Positions 59,784 through 64,000 of a stretch of DNA of 64,000 nt are shown piece after piece. A model generated the notes under the pieces. That model did no database searches and was not told the origin of the DNA. It saw only the letters and a list, made by a program, of their open reading frames with translations. Source of the DNA: Hymenobacter edaphi (GTDB taxonomy: Bacteria > Bacteroidota > Bacteroidia > Cytophagales > Hymenobacteraceae); the NCBI RefSeq assembly GCF_003258365.1, contig NZ_QHKM01000013.1, positions 34,894-98,893 of the forward strand, given 5' to 3'. Every line of letters begins with the position of its first letter. Position 1 is the stretch's first letter. Both the position numbers and the translations under genes were made by a program.

Positions 59784-60752
59784 TTGGCTGCCGTGAACTC
59801 CGTTCTTGCTGTTACCACTTCGCCCACTTCCGCAGGCCTGGCACACCTGACCGAGCATACTACCAAGTATGTCGAGGCCGGCCTGCAAGGCGCACCTAAC
59901 ACGGCCCGGGCGTACGCCGGGGACTGGCGCCGCTTCACCGAGTGGTGCACCGCGCACGCACAGGTAGCGCTGCCGGCGTCGGTGGATACCCTTGCGGGTT
60001 TTGTGACCCACCTGGCCGAAGCGGGCAAAAAGGTGTCGACTATTCAGCGTAGCTGCGCGGCCATCAGCAAGGCCCACGCGCTGCGCGACCTGGCCTCGCC
60101 CACGGACGACAAGAAATTCAAGGTGCTCATGGACGGCATCAGCCGGTTGAAGGGCGTCCGGCAAAAGCAGGCGCCGGCGTTTTCGCTGGCCAGCTTCAAG
60201 CGCACGCTCAAGCACCTCGATGCGACCACGCCAGCCGGCTTGCGCGATAAGGTCATCTTGCTGCTGGGCTTCACCGGCGCCTTCCGCCGGTCTGAGCTGT
60301 CAGCCCTAGATATGGATGACTTGTCATTTTCAGAGGATGGGCTGACCATTAACCTCAAGCGCAGCAAGACCAACCAACTGGGGGGAGCAGAAGAAAAGGC
60401 CATTTTCTATTCGCCGGACCCCGCGCTTTGCCCCATTCGGACGCTGCAGGCTTGGCTGCGGTTGCTGGAACGCACTTCAGGCCCTATTCTGGTCTCGTTT
60501 CGCAAGGGTGGCCGACTCACGGACCGCCGGCTGACCGATGTGCACCTTAACAAAATTGTGCAGCGGCATCTGGGCCCGAAGTTTACGGCCCACTCCCTGC
60601 GCGCTTCCTTCGTGACGGTGGCCAAGCTCAATGGCGCTGATGATAGCGAGGTAATGAACCAGACCAAGCACAAGACGAGCGAGATGATTCGACGCTATAC
60701 CCGCCTCGACAACGTGCGCCAACACAATGCAGCTCAGAAATTAGGCTTATAA
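59784..60752 (+). CDS. Tyrosine recombinase/integrase
   Basis: 322 residues if TTG 59784 starts it; GTG 59793 is equally likely, and the ATG at 59779 is out of frame. SAM-like N-terminal domain (TRAYAGDWRRFTEWC...). Catalytic residues are present: Arg168 (GAFRRSEL), Lys195 (RSKTNQ), His270 and Arg273 (HSLRASF), His296 (KHKT) and Tyr305 (RRYTR). It could integrate or resolve the element. Separate from the metal genes and preceded by a regulatory inverted repeat. Confidence 0.87.
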   Translation: MAAVNSVLAVTTSPTSAGLAHLTEHTTKYVEAGLQGAPNTARAYAGDWRRFTEWCTAHAQVALPASVDTLAGFVTHLAEAGKKVSTIQRSCAAISKAHALRDLASPTDDKKFKVLMDGISRLKGVRQKQAPAFSLASFKRTLKHLDATTPAGLRDKVILLLGFTGAFRRSELSALDMDDLSFSEDGLTINLKRSKTNQLGGAEEKAIFYSPDPALCPIRTLQAWLRLLERTSGPILVSFRKGGRLTDRRLTDVHLNKIVQRHLGPKFTAHSLRASFVTVAKLNGADDSEVMNQTKHKTSEMIRRYTRLDNVRQHNAAQKLGL

Positions 60753-60785
60753 GCCTCGACAACTGATTTCATTGCTTAGAGGGCG

Positions 60786-60875
60786 CTATGAGCTTGTGAG
60801 CAGGTACAAAGCAGCGGCTTTGGTGAGCAGCAGCCCGACAAAAACCAGTAGTGAAGTTGCTGCATAACCTAGCAT
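60786..60875 (-). CDS. Possible 29-residue membrane peptide
   Basis: Open frame from ATG 60875 to TAG 60786, below the length normally called. The product is almost entirely one hydrophobic helix (SLLVFVGLLLTKAAALYLL). It lies in the 200-bp gap between the recombinase and the STAND gene, on the opposite strand. It may be a small toxin-like peptide or chance; no promoter could be assigned. Confidence 0.25.
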   Translation of the reverse strand: MLGYAATSLLVFVGLLLTKAAALYLLTSS

Positions 60876-60954
60876 AATATCCAGCTATATCAGTAAATAT
60901 TATTCGCTTTCTATCATTTCGCACCAACTACTAGTTGCCCCATTTCTAGCTGCC

Positions 60955-63912
60955 ATGCCCAAAAGCAAAAAATCGCGTTGTCCCGCTACCAAACTAACTC
61001 CGGCGCAACCGGAAGTAGCGGCGACCCTACCAAGCAACTTAAGCAGCTATATCGAGGACCTGGCGGCTCGCCGGGTGGGTGGCGTTGTGAACCTGCGGGG
61101 CATCAGCTTTCAGTTACTCTACGCCTGTGAACGAATGCTCAGCCTGCTGCAACCCGGCAGCCCAGTTGCCATTCAGTTGGAGGGCCTAGAGGACGTGGAC
61201 ATGCACAACGTGCTCGTTATTGGGCAAACGGAGTACGTTCAGCTGAAAACGTCCGTGAACGATCTGGCCCCCGCTCGCTTCTGGGATATGGGAGTTCTGC
61301 AGAACTTTCTGGAAGTATACAGAGGGGCACCGACGGCCACGTTTACCCTGGTGCATAACATGCGCTTGGCCCCCGCCTTGCAGCCACTGGTGCAGGGTGA
61401 ACCCGCGGCCCTGGCGCATTGGGGCGCCAAGCTGCTAGCGTTCGATAAGACCCTCAGCCGCGAGCAGTCCGCTGACTTTCTGCGGCGGCTGCGCTGGGAG
61501 TACGTCACCGAGGCGCAGCTGCACGAGCGGTGCGTGCAAGCCTTACTGGCCAACTTTGACATTCATGCCCGCAGCGAGGAACAGTACCTGAAGGCCGTTT
61601 TCTACCACGCCTTCGACTGGTCGCGACAGCGGGTAACGGTCACCTACCGCCACCTGGCCGAAAGCATTCAAGGCGTGAAGGACAGCTATTCTGCCGCCCC
61701 TCTTAACGAGGCCCTGCGGCACAACTGGCTGGAGCGCGTGGGCTACGGGTTTGAAGCGCAACGGTCGGCCACCGCCTACTTTGCCGGCCAGGCGGCCCGG
61801 CCTCACCACATTGCCGACCATTTGCCGGTGCGGCGAACGGACTGGGAGGCGCGCATCGAAGCGGGGCTAGCGGCTCACGCCGTCGTGGTCGTTCGATCGT
61901 CCAGCGGGCAGGGGAAATCCACCCTGGCCTGGCAAGCCGGCTACGCGCAGCAGCAGCGCGGCGGCCAAGTGTATGAAGTCCGGAACTGCGGCCGACCGGA
62001 AATGGCCAACGCCATCGTGGAATACCTACGGGCCTGGGTGCGGGTGGGCGAGCAGCCCTTGGTCGTGATTGACGGATTGGGTTCCCACGTGAGCGAGTGG
62101 GCCGCGGTGGTGGAGCGGGTAGCGGATTTGCCCGTCCGATTTCTTATTACCTCCCGCGAAGAAGACTGGTACCGCTTCGGCTCGACTGGTGCCATGGTGC
62201 CGGTGCACGTCGTCGACGTGACGCTGGGGCGGGACGAGGCCGAGCGCATTCACCACGAACTAAGCCGGCGCGGCCTGCTGGCCGACCACACTAACCCCTG
62301 GCAACCCGCCTGGGAGGCCGTGGCCGAGCGCCAACTGCTGATTGAGTACGTGTACCTGCTCACCCAGGGAGAGCTGCTGCGCGAAAGGTTGGCCGGCCAG
62401 ATACGAGAGCTGAACCGGGAATCGCGCAACGCCGCGGCCAAGCTGGAAATCCTACGGCTGGTGGCCGTGGCCGACTGCTTGGCCATTCGGCTTGATACGG
62501 GCTGGCTGGTGCGCTACGTGGCCGATACAGTGGGCTTCGACTCCGATCGAGGCGAAGTACTTAATCAACTGGAGCGGGAGTACTTTTTGCGCTTCGGTAC
62601 GAGCCGCGTGGAAGGGTTGCATCCAGTACGGTCGCGGCACCTGGCGGACTTGCTGCACCAGGTACTGCCCCTGGCCGACACGCTGGCCGGGGTATGCCGG
62701 CTGCTCACTCCGGAGCAAACCCACGAGTTTTTCGCCGGCCTACCGGGTTTGCTGGCGGCTCCCGACCGGCGCCAATTGTATGAACAACTGGCCCCGCTGC
62801 TGGCCCCGCGAACGTTCTTGGAGATGACGGCCGCCCTGGACGGCTTGCTGTGCGGGGAGGCCCTGCACTACTGGCAGCAAAACCAGACCATAATAGCTGA
62901 AGTGGTTTCGGGCGGAGGCCTGGAACTGTTTGTGTACGAAACGATTCCTTTTGCCAAACCCGATGTCTTGAGCAGTCTAAGCAGCATAGACGGACTTGAG
63001 GAAGGCCTGCGTCATTTGCTGGAACACTCTCATAAACTGGCCCCGCTGGTGTGGGCAGAGTCCGAGCTCCTGCTGTTTGCCTCTCTGCTACACGCTCAAG
63101 CGCCTTTGGCCGTTAGTAAACCGAGCTATCTGGGACTGGGCCGGCTGGGCGACTGGCTGCACCGCCTGAATTTGCCCTTGCCTCTACTATCGGGTTGTGA
63201 GATGCCGGCCCTGCTGCTCGCACTGCGTACCAAGCCGCTGGCCGAAACCCAAGAACTGTTCACCTACCTGTGGATGGCTGACCCAGCAACAGCCCAGGAT
63301 TTTACAACGCAGCACAAAGCGGTGCTGCTGGCTTACCTCAAACAACAGACCGACACGCCCACGTTGCGGGAGGAAGACCAGGACCTAGTGGCGGAATACC
63401 TGCTGGAATTCAGTGATGGTGACCGGGGGAATGACCTAAGCGTGGAACGCCTGCAGGTGCTGGCGACTTTTCTGCCCGGTTACGCACATTATCGCAGCAG
63501 TGCAGTACTATTTCCAATTCGCCCGGCTTATCTCTACACCGTGGCCCTAATGAATGCCGAAAAACGGATGACGGCCGACATTTTGCTCATGCCCCGGGCC
63601 GCGCGCATCAACCGGCTGTGGGCCGACACCATTCTGCACCTGTACCGGGCCAAATCGGTTTACGAATGGCAGAAACACCTGCTGTCCTTGCGACAACTTG
63701 CGCTGGAACTCGCCAAGCGCTTCGTTCGGTTTCTCGAAATTAGACTTGAGCAGCAAAGCGGCCGGGATAAGGCCGCCATCGAAGCCATCGTCACGCAAAG
63801 CGAGCAACTGGAGGCGCACCGGCAGCGCCGGCCCAAGCTGCCGGCAAATAAGTTCGGTTCGTTGGTGGGTGATTGGGGCGGTCTAGCCGAAACGGACAGA
63901 GTGCTAAGGTAG
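60955..63912 (+). CDS. STAND-type NTPase with N-terminal DUF4297/Cap4-like nuclease signature (candidate defence protein)
   Basis: 985 residues. N-terminus: GGVVNLRGISFQ at 42-53, then EGLEDVD at 76-82, and YVQLK at 94-98 (Glu, Asp and Lys spaced as in PD-(D/E)xK nucleases of the DUF4297/Cap4 group). Middle: P-loop SSSGQGKST at 315-323, Walker B LVVIDG at 369-374, and ITSRE at 398-402, the TSR sensor of STAND NTPases. From about 450 to the end the protein is helical and repeat-like, a possible sensor domain. No other defence gene adjoins it. The last dozen codons probably lie in IS3-type DNA, so the native C-terminus may be lost. Confidence 0.7.
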   Translation: MPKSKKSRCPATKLTPAQPEVAATLPSNLSSYIEDLAARRVGGVVNLRGISFQLLYACERMLSLLQPGSPVAIQLEGLEDVDMHNVLVIGQTEYVQLKTSVNDLAPARFWDMGVLQNFLEVYRGAPTATFTLVHNMRLAPALQPLVQGEPAALAHWGAKLLAFDKTLSREQSADFLRRLRWEYVTEAQLHERCVQALLANFDIHARSEEQYLKAVFYHAFDWSRQRVTVTYRHLAESIQGVKDSYSAAPLNEALRHNWLERVGYGFEAQRSATAYFAGQAARPHHIADHLPVRRTDWEARIEAGLAAHAVVVVRSSSGQGKSTLAWQAGYAQQQRGGQVYEVRNCGRPEMANAIVEYLRAWVRVGEQPLVVIDGLGSHVSEWAAVVERVADLPVRFLITSREEDWYRFGSTGAMVPVHVVDVTLGRDEAERIHHELSRRGLLADHTNPWQPAWEAVAERQLLIEYVYLLTQGELLRERLAGQIRELNRESRNAAAKLEILRLVAVADCLAIRLDTGWLVRYVADTVGFDSDRGEVLNQLEREYFLRFGTSRVEGLHPVRSRHLADLLHQVLPLADTLAGVCRLLTPEQTHEFFAGLPGLLAAPDRRQLYEQLAPLLAPRTFLEMTAALDGLLCGEALHYWQQNQTIIAEVVSGGGLELFVYETIPFAKPDVLSSLSSIDGLEEGLRHLLEHSHKLAPLVWAESELLLFASLLHAQAPLAVSKPSYLGLGRLGDWLHRLNLPLPLLSGCEMPALLLALRTKPLAETQELFTYLWMADPATAQDFTTQHKAVLLAYLKQQTDTPTLREEDQDLVAEYLLEFSDGDRGNDLSVERLQVLATFLPGYAHYRSSAVLFPIRPAYLYTVALMNAEKRMTADILLMPRAARINRLWADTILHLYRAKSVYEWQKHLLSLRQLALELAKRFVRFLEIRLEQQSGRDKAAIEAIVTQSEQLEAHRQRRPKLPANKFGSLVGDWGGLAETDRVLR

Positions 63913-64000
63913 GTGATTGGCGAGGTCGGTTTCGAACTGGTGGGGCGAGCGGTAGCCGAGAGCGGAGTGACGGCGGTCGAGGTTGAAGTAGGTGTCGAGG
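63870..64000 (-). mobile_element. Left end of an IS3-family insertion sequence (truncated by the window)
   Basis: The minus-strand coding sequence below ends at 63904, so the element's end lies to its left, within the 3' end of the STAND gene. A plausible terminus begins TGATTGGGGCGG at 63870. The exact boundary needs the other end of the element. No target duplication can be assessed in this window. Confidence 0.5.
63904..64000 (-). CDS. IS3-family transposase OrfB, C-terminal fragment
   Basis: The minus strand reads DTYFNLDRRHSALGYRSPHQFET followed by a short tail and a TAG stop at 63904-63906. The RRHSALGYRSP-x-x-FE motif is the end of the integrase core of IS3-family OrfB proteins. Only about 31 codons lie in the window. 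The stop overlaps the end of the plus-strand STAND frame. Confidence 0.85.
   Translation of the reverse strand, partial: LDTYFNLDRRHSALGYRSPHQFETDLANHLP

Overview
The window looks like accessory DNA from a high-GC member of the Bacteroidota, most likely a Hymenobacter-like Cytophagales. The reasons are the many promoters with the Bacteroidota -7 element TAnnTTTG, the near absence of Shine-Dalgarno sequences, a Bacteroides-type tra operon (TraE/F/G/J/K/N/M), and several families typical of the phylum (DUF6577, DUF6428, DUF5990, DUF6122, DUF305). It is either a large plasmid or an integrated conjugative element loaded with metal-resistance genes. No rRNA, tRNA or CRISPR array was seen.

Layout. 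1-3.7 kb: the end of a FecA-like TonB-dependent receptor, a DUF6577 gene broken by an in-frame TGA, and a periplasmic PAP2 phosphatase. 3.7-8.2 kb: a DUF3703 gene, then an arsenic operon (ArsR, DUF6428, metallophosphoesterase, ArsN-like acetyltransferase, Acr3) and a DUF5990 gene. 8.2-9.9 kb: a minus-strand mercury-type operon (ArsR-like repressor, MerT-MerP fusion, GDCCVxC protein, small Cys protein). 10-22.7 kb: mobilisation, maintenance and conflict genes (Fic with candidate antitoxin, coupling protein, relaxase, accessory protein, a repeat-rich AT-rich segment, ParA and partner, an AbiEi-like/Fic fusion, DUF6088, an HTH gene, ArdC). 22.7-26.3 kb: a Toprim/DUF3991 primase-like protein and a pair of paralogous small proteins. 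26.4-36.4 kb: the tra operon for the mating-pair apparatus.

36.4-58.6 kb is a copper/silver island. It holds DUF6122 and DUF305 proteins, two HMA-AraC regulators, a cupredoxin, the CopA ATPase, heavy-metal-binding-domain lipoproteins, a CusC/B/A-type efflux system, a Csp-like copper storage protein, an HMA chaperone, a Met-rich DUF2231 membrane protein and a Met-rich multicopper oxidase with a CopB-like tail. At least four transcription units carry a 13-bp element (consensus SAAATYATGCAAS) 39-42 bp upstream of their -7 box, always in the same orientation; weaker or duplicate copies extend the set. I think this is the operator of a copper regulon controlled by the HMA-AraC regulators.

58.6-64 kb: a secreted MORN-like protein, a tyrosine recombinase behind a 14-bp inverted repeat, and a 985-residue STAND-type NTPase with an N-terminal DUF4297/Cap4-like nuclease signature (a candidate anti-phage sensor). 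The far end of that gene runs into an IS3-family element.

The strongest leads for something undescribed are the copper operator/regulator pair, the STAND nuclease, and the HTH-DUF6088-AbiEi/Fic module with a 42-bp perfect palindrome. All calls come from reading the sequence; no database search was run.
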